Below are positions 47,001 through 59,607 of a DNA stretch of 64,000 nucleotides, one piece after another. The stretch comes from Littorina saxatilis. Lineage: Eukaryota > Mollusca > Gastropoda > Littorinimorpha > Littorinidae. The notes beneath the pieces were generated by a model. It was not told where the DNA came from. It did no database searches and worked only from the letters and a program-made list of their open reading frames with translations. The translations under genes were made by a program, and so were the position numbers. The stretch is taken from assembly GCF_037325665.1 (NCBI RefSeq), contig NC_090246.1:60976562-61040561 (forward strand). Direction: 5' to 3'. Position 1 is the first letter of the stretch. Every line of letters begins with the position of its first letter.

Positions 47001-48270
47001 CGACCCTCGACTCTGATGTCTTTGGTGAGTTCGCTGGTGCGGTGTCTAAAGAGGAACCAGTTCGCTCTTTTGTAGTTCCACCGTGGGAAGGAAGCTTCAG
47101 TGCAGGACTCCATGCCCAGGGTCAAAAAGACTGGCCGATGGTCACTTCCACCTAGCTGTTCTCCGACCTCTCTGCTGGTTAGCTGGTGCATGTCTTCCGT
47201 GCAGAAGGCTAGGTCAGGAGTTGATGTAGTGTGCCATCTTCTGGAGTAGAATGTAGGGCAGTCAAAGGGACTGTTCAAAAGGATGAGACCTTTGTCGTCC
47301 TGCCAGTTCTCCACCTCTTCTCCTCTCCGATCCAGGTGGTCATATCCCCAACTCTGTGAATGACTGTTGAAGTCACCCACCACGATGAAGTTGGAGGCCT
47401 TTGCGGGGATCGTGTCAAGGGCGAGGTGTCTATCATTGGGGCAGTAGAAGTTGACAAGATGGAATTCTGATGTCTTCGTCTGGATTCGAATCACCTGATA
47501 TTCGGAGTCCTCCATGTGCGTTTCTATCAAACAGGCATTGATGTTGTTCCTGATGAGGGTCAGGATTCCTCCTTTGCTTCGGTCTGTTCTGTCGGACCTA
47601 AGGCATTGGTAGCCTCTCACTTTGAAGGACTTTTGTGGTGTCAGGTGCGTCTCCTGAATACAGCAGATGTTGATGTTCTTCTCATGCAGGATATGCTCCA
47701 ACTCTGTCTTCTTGTTCAGGATACTTTCTGCGTTCCAGTGCATGACCTGAAAAGGTCGCTGCTGACTGGGTTTCTTCCTGGTTGTGGTGGTGCCAGTCAC
47801 TTTCCTCCCGCGTCCCCTGGCGTGACAAGACGGACGGGAGGGACCTCCAGTAGTTGGGGCTGGGTCCCTTTGAGGCATGGGACCCGACGCTGCTCCACCC
47901 TGGGGGGTCCTCAATGGGCGAGCGCCATTTCCATCTGTGCTGGTTGATTGTGTCATCATTTGCGTAAGTGCGTGTACCCGTGGTTTGTTAGAATGCGCCG
48001 TGCGGCCCGGGTCCTCCGTCTTCAGCATTCGGGGTTTTCTGTCGGGGTTACCTCACCCTTAGCTCATGGCCCGTACGTCCTACCCTGAGAGCACAGGGGG
48101 GAGGATTTGCCGGGATCCCACCCGGAGCCAGTTTGGTCCGCGGCCGCAAGCGGCTGATCTCCATATCTGAAGATCGTTCCCCTATCCGCCACCCGGGGAC
48201 GCGCTGGGTTGGGGGTGGTCGCCCCACTGAAAATCCCACACTGGGTTAAGAAAGATCAGCCTGTCCCAGT
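44091..48270 (-). mobile_element. Full-length I-superfamily LINE with 10-bp target duplication
   Basis: The 4180-bp element is flanked by GCACCTCGAT (44081-44090 and 48271-48280). On minus it begins ACTGGGACAGGCTGATC, has a GC-rich 5' leader of about 240 bp, one long ORF, a 3' UTR of only about 20 bp and an (AAG)n tail (44091-44112). The uninterrupted ORF and intact duplication suggest a young copy. Encoded RNase H places it in the I/Nimb/Ingi part of LINE diversity. No separate ORF1 is present. Confidence 0.93.
44126..48028 (-). CDS. LINE polyprotein: endonuclease, reverse transcriptase, RNase H
   Basis: It is 1300 residues with no internal stop. Residues 1-92 are basic and low-complexity, with no CCHC knuckle. 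The APE-type endonuclease covers about 93-310 (MHWNAESIL, CIQETHL, VVGDFNSHSQSWG, GGSDHRPV). The reverse transcriptase covers about 510-800 (SYRPISLTS, IDLQKAFDKVW, GVPQGGVLSPTLF, ALYADDLVIW with YADD near 753). The RNase H covers about 1045-1170 (VYTDGSA, YKAEAEAL, FLSDALSV, GNERADELAK). A CxCx-H-C motif lies near 1240-1262 (CACGQEDQTAEHILQRC). All catalytic residues I can identify are present, so the protein could be active. The ATG at 48028 is the first in frame. Confidence 0.93.
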   Translation of the reverse strand: MLKTEDPGRTAHSNKPRVHALTQMMTQSTSTDGNGARPLRTPQGGAASGPMPQRDPAPTTGGPSRPSCHARGRGRKVTGTTTTRKKPSQQRPFQVMHWNAESILNKKTELEHILHEKNINICCIQETHLTPQKSFKVRGYQCLRSDRTDRSKGGILTLIRNNINACLIETHMEDSEYQVIRIQTKTSEFHLVNFYCPNDRHLALDTIPAKASNFIVVGDFNSHSQSWGYDHLDRRGEEVENWQDDKGLILLNSPFDCPTFYSRRWHTTSTPDLAFCTEDMHQLTSREVGEQLGGSDHRPVFLTLGMESCTEASFPRWNYKRANWFLFRHRTSELTKDIRVEGRDINMVAKDFNMSILRAARESIPRGARRDYKPYWSNELQELDDDLADARREAEVNPSQNNNIRLQEAKAKFLKKKLQARRRSWQEKTSSLNLEKDGRKLWRLTKQLNDENTSRGKITLEENGKVLTGKHAANQFAESYAAESNLHVSPEKQREARREKRERPARQSTVDAMSQPLTLHELHSALKKSKAKKSPGPDGITNEMLTHLGSAAENKLLEVFNSSWQEGSLPQLWREAIMIPILKKGKDPKKATSYRPISLTSCVVKTLERIVNERLRWYLESRNLLAPEQAGFRQFRSTEDQVTYLAQEVEDAFQEQKLVFVTWIDLQKAFDKVWKDGLLVKLLRKGVSSNMYQWIRSYLYNRRARVNVDQTKSKKFLLRHGVPQGGVLSPTLFLLFIDDLVSEMPKGIKAALYADDLVIWCKEEHASTATYRMQQAADRLNAWAEDWCVSINKEKSSTTLFTLSPKQKAGTIRLGGTPLREDEEATYLGVTFDRRQTWKPHIAQAETKARRKLAILRKLAGTTWGANEKILKTVYQGTIRPHLEYGSTAWSTSAKTNLQTLDRVQNQALRLITGAMKSTPIKEMEKLTTIQPLCQRREAKTMVQAEKLKCLPDHPMKHRLSNLTKNRLKRSSFVHESKRLSRQYREVLPQNTLPLTQEEEETPKATEKPGIQICTSVPHVTSGEDQNDTARQALTLALIDEQYPKEAWIHVYTDGSATNAVLNGGAGILIQFPGGHTATSSVATGKHCTNYKAEAEALMQAASFVQDSADSCYQVVFLSDALSVLQALENDKLPLLAKALQMVRQTRRVVLQWIPAHCGIPGNERADELAKEGAVEDQPENSVSFSEQKTIIKALMRPRTNRDDYHTMSREQQVNLIRLRTGHNRLNAHMNRKFKLAPSPTCACGQEDQTAEHILQRCPLLDEERKEVWPSPTPLQTKLYGSRQELEKTTTFITSAGLIV

Positions 48271-48291
48271 GCACCTCGATATATATATCTA

Positions 48292-48675
48292 TCTATATAC
48301 GGCTTGTGTGTGTGTGTCTGTCTGTGTGTTCACGATTCACGGCCAAAGTTCTCGATGGATCTGCTTCAAATTTGGTGGGCATATTCGGATAGACGCTGGA
48401 CACAATCTGGTCAATGAAAATTTTCAACACGTGCTCTCAGCGCGCAGCGCTGAACCGATTTTGGTTTTTATGGTTTTTCTGTACATCCATTCCCAGTAAC
48501 TCTTCCTTATCTTCTCCAGTGTTTTGCGCGTTTATCTCCCTTCCTTCGTGTGGCGTCAATCGCGTACGGTGCGCCACTCACCCGGCGAAGCCGGTGTACG
48601 GTGCGCCACTAACCCGGCTTCGGCTTTACTTCTTCCCGGCGAAGCCGGTACCCGGCGAAGCGGGTAATCATCTAG
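48292..48675 (+). mobile_element. Non-autonomous Helitron
   Basis: It starts TCTATATACGGCTTGTGTG and ends with a hairpin, ACCCGGCGAAGCGGGT, followed by AATCAT and CTAG (48672-48675), then T. A TC start, a GC-rich 3' hairpin and a CTRR end without inverted repeats define Helitrons. It has no Rep/helicase. Its flanks are (TA)n. A related 5' end is at 63943. Confidence 0.75.
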
Positions 48676-49177
48676 TATATATATATATATGGGCTGTTCT
48701 ATTGATCACGTGAGTCAGTGATAAGATGTCATGTCACGTATTCAGTCAAATCTCGTACAGGCTCAGTGACACCATAGACCTATATCTAAATATAATTCCC
48801 TGGTGACACTGATAATCGTGTTGACTAGGCCCGGACAGGTTACAATGACTTTCCTTTTCCGGCAAAACAATACTGTCACTGACGAATCAATCATCACACA
48901 CACGCACACACGCACACACAGCGGTAACTAACTGGCACACACACTTGACGGTAAGAAGCACTGCCCCCCCCCCCCCCCCCCCCCCCCCATCACATAGACA
49001 AAACACATTGTCGAGACTGACACACTTACAGACATGTATGCCGACACATTATACTACACTGACACACACACAATACACACTCGCACGCACACGGCACAAA
49101 CACCGTTTAACAAAAACGCATGGTCACACATTTAACTTGACACTGACTGGCTGACCTACTTGACACACGCACACTAA
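48676..49177. other. Simple-repeat-rich spacer
   Basis: It holds (TA)n, scattered CACACA runs and a (C)n homopolymer at 48964-48988. No gene was recognised. Confidence 0.6.
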
Positions 49178-49953
49178 CACACCGGTTACCCGGCGAAGCA
49201 CGACAACCGCCCTGTGTCTATGCTGTGACATCATCAAGAAAACGTGGGTATCCTCAGAAAACCGCCGTCCAAAAAAGCACTAACAAGGCTTGTTGATGAA
49301 TAGTTTATTGTATATATTCAGCTGTATGTAAAAGATATCAGTGCACATCCCTATATACATTTTACGATATTTACTTCAGTCCCTGTGCACGCAGCATGAT
49401 AGCAAATACGCCTTATGTACAGTCCTCAGGTCAAAATGAGTTCGGCTCATTCTCTCCCTGACAGTGCCAGGATGCCTTGAGTTTCCTTGTCTGATTTTTT
49501 GACATATTTAGAGCTTTTTGTAATGTATTATTGATATAAGCAGATTCGCGATCGTCGATAATGATGGAGAATAAGATGAACGTAAATTTGGATCGTTTTA
49601 TAAAAAAATATTTTTTTTTTACAATTTTCAGATTTTTAATGACCAAAGTCATTAATTAATTTTTAAGCCACCAAGCTGAAATGCAATACCGAAGTCCGGG
49701 CTTTGTCGGAGATTACTTGACCAAAATTTCAACCAATTTGGTTGAAAAATGAGAGCGTGACAGTGCCGCCTCAACTTTCACGAAAAGCCGGATATGACGT
49801 CATCAAAGACATTTATAAAAAAAAAATGAAAAAAACGTCTGAGGATATCATACCCAGGAACTCTCATGTCAAATTTCATAAAGATCGGTCCAGTAGTTTA
49901 GTCTGAATCGCTCTACACACACACACACACACAGACAGACAGACAGACAGACA

Positions 49954-49995
<42 letters not shown>

Positions 49996-51606
49996 ACGAC
50001 CCTCGTCTCGATTCCCCCCTCTACGTTAAAACATTTAGTCAAAACTTGACTAAATGTAAAAACGAAATCAAGCGCGCGCGAGATCCTGATACATCGGGTT
50101 TTTTTCTGCACGCTATCTTGTCACGACGACTGTCTTGTTGACAAACGAAGATCATAGTTCGCGAAAGAAAAAGAAAAGCGCCGACCTTGAGTAGAGAGCT
50201 AATAAAGTAATCGCTAATCGCTAAGTAAGTGGCAATCCGCGGCGACTTCCTTGGGAGTCCGGAATACGAAAATCCTGTGTGTCGTCAAGGATAATGACTC
50301 GGTGTTATCTAGATGGTGAGAAGGATAGCGAAGCGAAAGTACGCAAAGAGAGGAGCCTGTACGAAGACCTCAACGATCGTGGTCAAGTTTAGCGATGCAA
50401 GGCGACGAATCATTCATATGAGCGGAAAGATGATTCGGGAGAAAAGTCGTTATGCTTTCTATCGAGTTAGGACATTCGGATTTTACTGGTTGCGCCACAA
50501 TGTCAAATGTGCTTCACTCAGCGGGGAGCGAGCATTACGCCATGAGTAAATTTTCTTTGAAATTTGAGTTCAAGTTGTTCTGCTGTAATGTGTTTGGGTG
50601 TGTGTGTGTGTGTTTTGATATGACAGTAAACTGCAACTGTGTGTTTGTGTGTAAACATGACAGTACATACACTGCAACCAAATGATTCATGACCGACCGG
50701 CCAAAAACTCAAACAGCCCCCTTTTAAGACACCCCCCCCCCCTTTTTACGACCTAATTTTCAAGGTTTTTCCAAAGTCGTAAACAGGGGGTTCTACTGTA
50801 TAACAGAGTACAAAACAAATTCTCCTCTCTCAACAAAATCTCAAACGCTAACATGTCAGGGACAAAGCGGCGTGCGCCGGGAATCAAAACAAAGCTAGCG
50901 TTGGAGAAGGACGCACCGGGAAATCAATGTCCCGCAGCAACACACGTACAGATCCACTTTAAATTTGAATAACTGTGTGATAAGGTGTTCCTGGTGTGTG
51001 ATGTCATAGTTTTATCCCCAAAACCAAACGGTATAGCTCTTGGGAGAATAAGAGACAGTTTTTGACCCATTAGGTCCCTTTATAAACCAACAATGTGTGT
51101 TTTCTTTTGCGCTGACTGGTACCCATTCCCTGCGCTGAGCGTTACCCACTCGATTATGATGCTGGCGCTGACTCGTATCACCACTTTTCTTCAGTGATCA
51201 GTTTTGAACGATAATTATGCCCTTCGGTTCCAACGTCGGCGTCAACGTTGTAGTACAGCAGCGAGAGGACGTCATACAAGCTATTGTAAACGATGTTTCC
51301 CGTACAGGCCCAAACAAAACTTTGTAATAAGCACATAAAACGCAATTTTAGTTAACGAAATTCAACACCTTCGCTTGCAATTGCATTGGTAGCTCGATCC
51401 ATAGCCAATTACTGAATTTAAATGTATGTATCCTTTTAACACATGTCTTGTGTACCTCTCGATAAGAACATTTGAGCGTATTGGGCCAGTTTTCTGTCAT
51501 GATTTGACACTTTTCTGAAGACACCCACGTTTTCTTGATGACGTCACAGCATACACACTGGGCCGCTGCTCGGTTGGCGTGCTTCGCCGGGTCAGTAACC
51601 GGTGTG
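49178..51606. mobile_element. 2.4-kb element with ~85-bp inverted arms
   Basis: The left arm 49178-49262 (CACACCGGTTACCCGGCGAA) matches the inverted right arm 51513-51606, including GTGACATCATCAAGAAAACG and GTGGGT. The interior holds family A copy 5 and no recognised transposase. The ends resemble the CCGGTGTGAC termini of the neighbouring element at 52169. Confidence 0.6.
49562..50057 (+). repeat. Family A dispersed repeat, copy 5 (5'-truncated)
   Basis: Only the right-hand 60% is present, from GAATAAGATGAACGTAAATT to CTTGACTAAATGT, with (CA)n expanded near 49916-49994. Confidence 0.88.
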
Positions 51607-51623
51607 ACTATGAGGGCGCGCAG

Positions 51624-52170
51624 CCGGTGTAACACGAGAAAATTACTCCCACGAGATTTTTACTCCGGAGTAAACATTTCGTACGAAAAAGTTACTCCCT
51701 TTACGAAAAAGGCACTCCCCCATTTCACGAGAAAATTACTCCCCAAGACAGGTGAGGTCCGAGTAAACATTTCGTACAAAAAATGTTACTCCCCTGACGA
51801 ATGAATAACGAATAAATTACTTCACCCAAACACAAGCAATTTAACTTCCCATGCCAGGTGTACAAAATTTTTACTCCCTTTGTCCCCTGTTAGTCTTGGT
51901 GGTGGAAGGGGTGGAAGGAGGGTAGCGCGACATTCGTGTGCGCGAGATCACTTATTGGCATTATCCCTTCGCCCGCATCCCATTTTTGCATACGATATTG
52001 TTACTGGAAGTAAAAAAAATGGGGAGTAAAAATTTCGTGGAGGGAGTAATTTTTTCGTGCCGTGTGGAGTTCTTTTCTCGTACGAAAAGTGTACTCGGAG
52101 TAAGAATTTCGTACAAAATATTTACTCCGGAGTAAATTTTTCGTGGAGTAAAAATTTCGTGTTACACCGG
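51624..52170. mobile_element. Short element with CCGGTGTAACACGA ends
   Basis: The left end CCGGTGTAACACGAGAAAA and right end, ending TTCGTGTTACACCGG, are inverted. The interior repeats CGTACGAAAA and ACTCCGGAGTAAA palindromic blocks. Its right terminus abuts the next element, sharing CCGG. A half copy is at 6114-6225. Confidence 0.7.
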
Positions 52171-52594
52171 TGTGACGTTTTCATCTTTCGCCGTGTTGAT
52201 ACATGTATTTCGATTCTCGGCCTCGTTGATCTAGTATAAACTCTACACTGAACAAAAAAAACACCCTTCGATAGTACTGATAAGCGACCTTGTGTACCTT
52301 ACATTCATGGGGCCAAATTTGTCCAACCAATTTTGTTAGTTTAACTTGAAATTTGATTCATCCTCAAATGTTTCCCTTCTTACTCAAGGGACGTAACCAC
52401 TCTGTACACGTTTTCGAAAAAATCGATTTTGGGGGTGAAATCACCACCAATTTTCTTCACATGCAAGAAACTGACATGCTTTTCGTCCATAAATAATTTC
52501 ACTTCTTCATTTTACCAGGAAACAACATTTCAGTCTTGAGTATATATCGAGGGGGAAATATGTACACAGGCGAAAGATGAAATCGTGACACCGG
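52169..52594. mobile_element. GTGTGACG-ended short element, copy B
   Basis: The left end GTGTGACGTTTTCATCTTTC and right end, ending GATGAAATCGTGACACCGG, are inverted. The internal sequence is clearly homologous to 43063-43490. It is non-coding. Confidence 0.75.
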
Positions 52595-54066
52595 CAACTC
52601 AGTGACACACACACTCACGGCACACACACATACACATCAGTCTCTGATGTAGACTTTGTAACAGCAGGGACCTATATAATATAGGTCTATGGTAACAGTG
52701 CCGAGTTGTGTTTGCGATTATTTTAATGTTTAATGAATGAACATATACGTTTATAAACTGAATTGAGTTTATTTAGCTGTCCTTATACCTAAATGACAAA
52801 ATTGTATAGCCTAGTGTTTGTTTACATGCAGTCTTTGTTCAGTACAAATACGTGGCCGTGCCGCTGACCTGGCGTTATCCGTTGTACATGCAGTGCTCAC
52901 TGATAATACGCCGGACAAAAATAATATACTGATGCGTACGGCTATGAATTAATGTTCAATTCAAATCAAAAGTGTCTCACGCCACATTTGCAAAAAGAAT
53001 GTCAACAAAACAAACTCGGATATATCTCACAGAATATGTGATTTCTGTGAAGTAAAGCGTGAACATACAGGGTTCACACAACCACTCCTTCGCGGTACAC
53101 GAGGCTACCATGCGGTCTGATGACCGTGGCTATGACACGCGTGGTGGATGTAAACCCTTCTCTCATTGGTCGAATGTGGGCCCACATCAGACGATATTTC
53201 GTCTGTCACACGAGTTCTTCCATACATTATTCGAAAACGAAAATTTGACCAGAAATCTGAAAGCAAAACGAAGTCGGAAGGAAGGAAGGCAGAAATATTG
53301 TGACGGTAAGTCTTTTGCAGTGGGATTTATAGTGTGTTTGATGCTTCTAGGCTGTGTCGCAGCAGTATGCTGCAGTTACCGGCGATAGCGTGTGGACTTT
53401 GCCCCTGGTGTTTCTATTTTTAGACACCGTCTTCGGCGCTCTTTTCAGTCCCGTTTACACGGAGATCGATGATACGCAAGGACACTGCGATGCTCGCAGA
53501 GGAAATGTAGGATAAAAACACTATGTGATCAATTTATCTTGTTATCCACGCAGGAGATAAAACACAATATGTACGTGATAGATAATTAAGATTCTGTACT
53601 CATGAACTGAATGTTATGAACTGCCGAAAGGTGTAAACAGTGGCACTGGAAAGTTCAAGGAAACGCGTGTCAGTTTTCTAATCGTTCAGAGATTCGGCTA
53701 CTTCCATTTTTATCTGTAATTGATAAATTCAAGAAGATGTACGTGCCAGATAATGTTGCATAATTATGTTAGGCGCTGGATCGGATCTGACTGCAAGCTA
53801 GGGGTTTTACTGCTTTCAGCAGTAGATCGATGCGGATGCAGACATACGTATAATAATTATGTTGCAAGCAGTAAAAGGCTGATTTTTCTTATCAGTTTGT
53901 CCGCGTCGCGTTACCAGAGAGAAGTATTTTGGCCTGAAATTTACGTGCCGGTGGTGACAGTGTTCTGCTACCTGCATGAATTTTCGGTTTCCCGCAAACA
54001 GGCTAATAATAGTAATATATGTGATTCAGTGCGGCCTTACGATGTTACCGTCTTATACTTACACAT
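52595..54066. other. No convincing gene
   Basis: An open frame at 53059-53388 (109 codons) ends in a hydrophobic stretch, FAVGFIVCLMLLGCVAAVCC, that could be a membrane segment, but no family was recognised and no introns or neighbours support it. A second frame at 53720-54169 runs into the foldback repeat. Neither is called. Confidence 0.4.
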
Positions 54067-54067
54067 T

Positions 54068-54228
54068 AACATGCTTCGATTTGAAACTTCGAGGTCTTCA
54101 TCGGGGATTGACGCCCGACCAAAGGTAATTGAAGCCCGACGGAGCGAAGCGACGGAGGGCTTCAATTAGACTTTGGGAGGGCGTCAATCCACGATGAAGA
54201 CCGAGAAGTTTCAAATGGAAGCGTGTTA
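54068..54228. repeat. Foldback repeat, ~72-bp arms
   Basis: 54068-54139 pairs with 54157-54228. It contains GTCTTCATCG, GATTGACGCCC and AATTGAAGCCC on one arm and their complements on the other, around a GGAGCGAAGCGACGG loop. ATTGTAATTCAATC directly after it recurs inverted at about 54784-54797, so a larger element is possible. Confidence 0.75.
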
Positions 54229-54799
54229 TTGTAATTCAATCTGACGACGATCTCTTTCCTGCTTTCATGCGATGGTAAACAGACAGAATTGGTTCTGTTC
54301 TGTTCACACACTACTTTCAGTCCACCCGCTACCTGCAAGGGTCAAGTCCCAAGAAATATGTCTCTGTATTCCTATCGTATCACTCTCCTCCTGTTTTGTT
54401 TTCTTTCACATACATTTTCCCATCTTTTTTGACGGGTTTCTGGACAGCAAACTCAAAACAAATTCTTTTCATCACAAAAGCGATCTTTGGAATTGACTGA
54501 CGTAGTCCGAAAGAATTCATGCATCAACTTACGTCACGTATTCGACGTCATCACTTCGCATACCTTATGGTCTCGGTATTTCGTTGGTACTTCATATTTC
54601 CTACTTGTAAAATGACCCTCAAAGCTAACCGAGACTAGTTGAGGTTGTATCCGAATGCGCCTCGCCAGCAGGTTGTTAATGGATTTTTTAGCGAGTGGCT
54701 ATCGACAATTAGTCACCTGTAATTTTTAATGAGTTGGGGCATTCTGACCAATCACAGGATCTGTTTCATTAAAACGCAAACTTGATTGAATTACAATCC

Positions 54800-55914
54800 G
54801 CCATTAGTTCAGGTCCTACCTGTATTCTTATGCGATTAGATTAAATATTAGGGCCTATCGGTATCGTATGTCAGTTACTATTTTTTTTTAAAAAGCGATA
54901 GTATCGTATGTCAATTTTTTTCTTTTTTCTTTTTTAATAAAATCGGAAGAGCCGCGGAATCAAAAACAATAGCAAAACTTTTGGCAGCCTGTACTCAGTT
55001 CAACTCAATGAAACAGGTGCATTTTATAAGTTCGAAGTGTTTATTCAGGCCACATTATAAGTATTACATGCTCTACCCATTTACTGTGCACAGTTTATGA
55101 CAAAGCATGGTCACCTTATTTCTAGTAACGGTCATTTCCAGTTCATCCCTTTTACTTCCCTTCCAGTTTGCACGTTCGGTTCGGTTCCGTCGTGTTACGT
55201 TCGCCAGTATGTTTACAGTTTGTTATAATTTTTATGTATTGTTACAGAGTTCAACCGGTTCTCTTCGGAGAGAGAAAGAGGGGGGGGGGGGGGGGGGTGT
55301 AGCTGGGGAGCCGCCGCATTGAATAGTCAATGCGGACAATAGAACGATTTAGAGAAACTTGAGGGACCGATCATTTCACGTGCCAATCTGAAAATTCGTT
55401 TACATTCAATTCTGCTTAAAATATAATAAAATAATGTTTTTCTCACCCCCCCCCCCCCCCCCTCTCTCTCCATCTTTTTCTCTACCCCCCCCCCCCCACC
55501 CCTCACACACGTACTCACACACACACACGTACTCACACACAAACACACACACACACACACACACACATTCTGGTTATATCTCATCGGCACTGAGTAAGTC
55601 GCCGGACCGACGAAACGTATGCACAGCCGTGCACTGTACACTCTCACAATGGCTTGCAGCAGTACATCCTGCACTGCTGTTACAAACTACATTGTAATGC
55701 TCGTTCATTGAATCGGAATGGGTGTACTCGCAGATCACCCCACACTGGTGTATGGGTAGGGTCAGTTTACCGTCACTGCTCAGTCACGCCATGCGACATG
55801 ACACCTCCCTTCAGTTTGTCAACATTGTGTACAGCCTAAAACCACGCCGCATAGGGTCACATGACTGAGGGCACAGCCTACTAAGGTTAGCGTCCTCGGG
55901 AGAGAGAGCCGCCG

Positions 55915-55946
<32 letters not shown>

Positions 55947-56540
55947 CCCACACACCTGACCACTTGTCGTGAATATTTATGTGCTGGGTAATCTCACTAT
56001 CGAGGTGATTTGCCCCATTCACTTGCATGGCGTTACATATCTGGACGTGTTCAGGAACTTAAGTCATGTAAAAGATGCATGTAGAGGTTGCATGACGTGA
56101 CACTGAAGTCATATTAGAACACAATCACAGACAAACGAACAAGCAAAGATAAGATAAAGCCCTGAAATCAGTTAAAAGAAGGAGATGAAGGGCTTGCAAA
56201 ACGAACCAGAAGCGAAAGTAATAATTTAAAAAAAACACCTAATAACAAATTTTAAAAAGACATAAAAAAACCACCATGCAACAACAAACTAACGAGAGCT
56301 TTACTTTTTCTGCACTCTGCTACTAAGTAACTGTAGCTTTCTCTGGAGATCATCTTGTACGTTTAAATTCCGCAATTTTTCGGGTCGATGTGCGGACAAA
56401 CAGAGCGACTATGGAAATCAAACATACCAAGTGTCAAAAACAGGGACAGCATCTATGGCGTTTTAAGGGGTATAATGGGACGAACTGAGAACTGGCGACA
56501 TGAAGAGGGTAGCCGCACGCATACGCACACACACGCACAC
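54800..56540. other. Simple-repeat-rich spacer, no gene
   Basis: It holds G and C homopolymers (55280-55298, 55446-55462, 55486-55497), (CA)n at 55503-55567 and (GA)n at 55918-55945. No homology was recognised. Confidence 0.55.
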
Positions 56541-56599
56541 ACACAGAGTTACGGTTTGGACTAAAATAACAACAAAGAAACACACACACACAATGAAAT

Positions 56600-58045
<1,446 letters not shown>

Positions 58046-58744
58046 TTTGAAAGTAAGAAAGAAATGTATCCTCGCTCGAAAAGGGATGAAAAACTGACTT
58101 GAATTGTTAAAGTTGACTAAACGTTTCCCGTGTAACTTTTTGGTGAACATGAATGGTTGCACGAGAAGAACTGTACCTTTAAGTTGTGGTGGGGTGGATC
58201 TTTGCTGACCGAACGCTTTTTCAGTTCATCGTCGTTTGAAGTGTGGCTTTATCTGCACAAAGTCAATTCGTGTCTTGATTGGTCATGATCGAAAAGCCAC
58301 ATTGTAACACAGAGACGCGATGCACTCTCACATCCCGAACAAGGACCTTGAAAATCGTGTGAAACCTTGTCAGGAGACGTTAGCCCATAAACGGCATTGG
58401 CTATAAATGCTGGATTCAGCGATGCTATCGCAGAACGCATTGCGTACTTCTTCCTCACAGATTTCACATGAGCTTGAAGTGGATATTATACTGGCATTTC
58501 TGGGGAGCATAGGGCTACAGGTGTTTGTTGTGAGTGATACATTTACTACATCGGTTCGAATTTCAAAAGAGATATATTTTGGCAACAGCCGACTTTTGCA
58601 GTTTTCAGTACAAAATGCGTATCATGTATTATGTCAACCTGACAAATTCCACCAAAAGAAAATTTTCAGAAGTATAGAGCTACTCGATCAGCGAATGTGC
58701 TGTCTTGATTTATTGTTCAAGTTAACTTTGTTGCTTCTCTTTTT

Positions 58745-59607
58745 ACATTTAGTCAAGTTTTGACTAAATGTTTTAACATAGAGGGGGGAATCGAGACGAG
58801 GGTCGTGGTGTATGTGTGTCTGTCTGTCTGTGTGTGTGTGTGTGTGTGTGTAGAGCGATTCAGACTAAACTACTGGACCGATCTTTATGAAATTTGACAT
58901 TAGAGTTCCTGGGTATGATATCCTCAGACGTTTTTTTCATTTTTTTGATAAATGTCTTTGATGACGTCATATCCGGCTTTTCGTGAAAGTTGAGGCGGCA
59001 CTGTCACGCTCTCATTTTTCAACCAAATTGGTGTAAATTTTGGTCAAGTAATCTCCGACGAAGCCCGGACTTCGGTATTGCATTTCAGCTTGGTGGCTTA
59101 AAAATTAATTAATGACTTTGGTCATTAAAAATCTGAAAATTGTAAAAAAATTTTTTTTTATAAAACGATCCAAATTTACGTTCATCTTATTCTCCATCAC
59201 TTTCTGATTCCAAAAACATATAAATATGTTATATTTGGATTAAAAACAAGCTCTGAAAATTAAAAATATAAAAATTATGATCAAAATTAAATTTTCGAAA
59301 TCAATTTAAAAACACTTTCATCTTATTCCTTGTCGGTTCCTGATTCCAAAAACATATAGATATGATATGTTTGGATTGAAAATACGCTCAGAAAGTTAAA
59401 ACGAAGAGAGGTACAGAAAAGCGTGCTATCCTTCTCAGCGCAACTACTACCCCGCTCTTCTTGTCAATTTCACTGCCTTTGCCATGAGCGGTGGACTGAC
59501 GATGCTACGAGTATACGGTCTTGCTGCGTTGCATTGCGTTCAGTTTCATTCTGTGAGTTCGACAGCTACTTGACTAAATGTTGTATTTTCGCCTTACGCG
59601 ACTCGTT
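58745..59607 (-). repeat. Family A dispersed repeat, copy 6 (inverted)
   Basis: A full-length copy on minus, from ACATTTAGTCAAG at 58745 to CGCCTTACGCGACTCGTT at 59607. Confidence 0.9.

Noticed and set aside
58407-58763. 118-codon frame ending in a hydrophobic stretch
   Set aside because: No recognised family, and it runs into family A copy 6 at its end.
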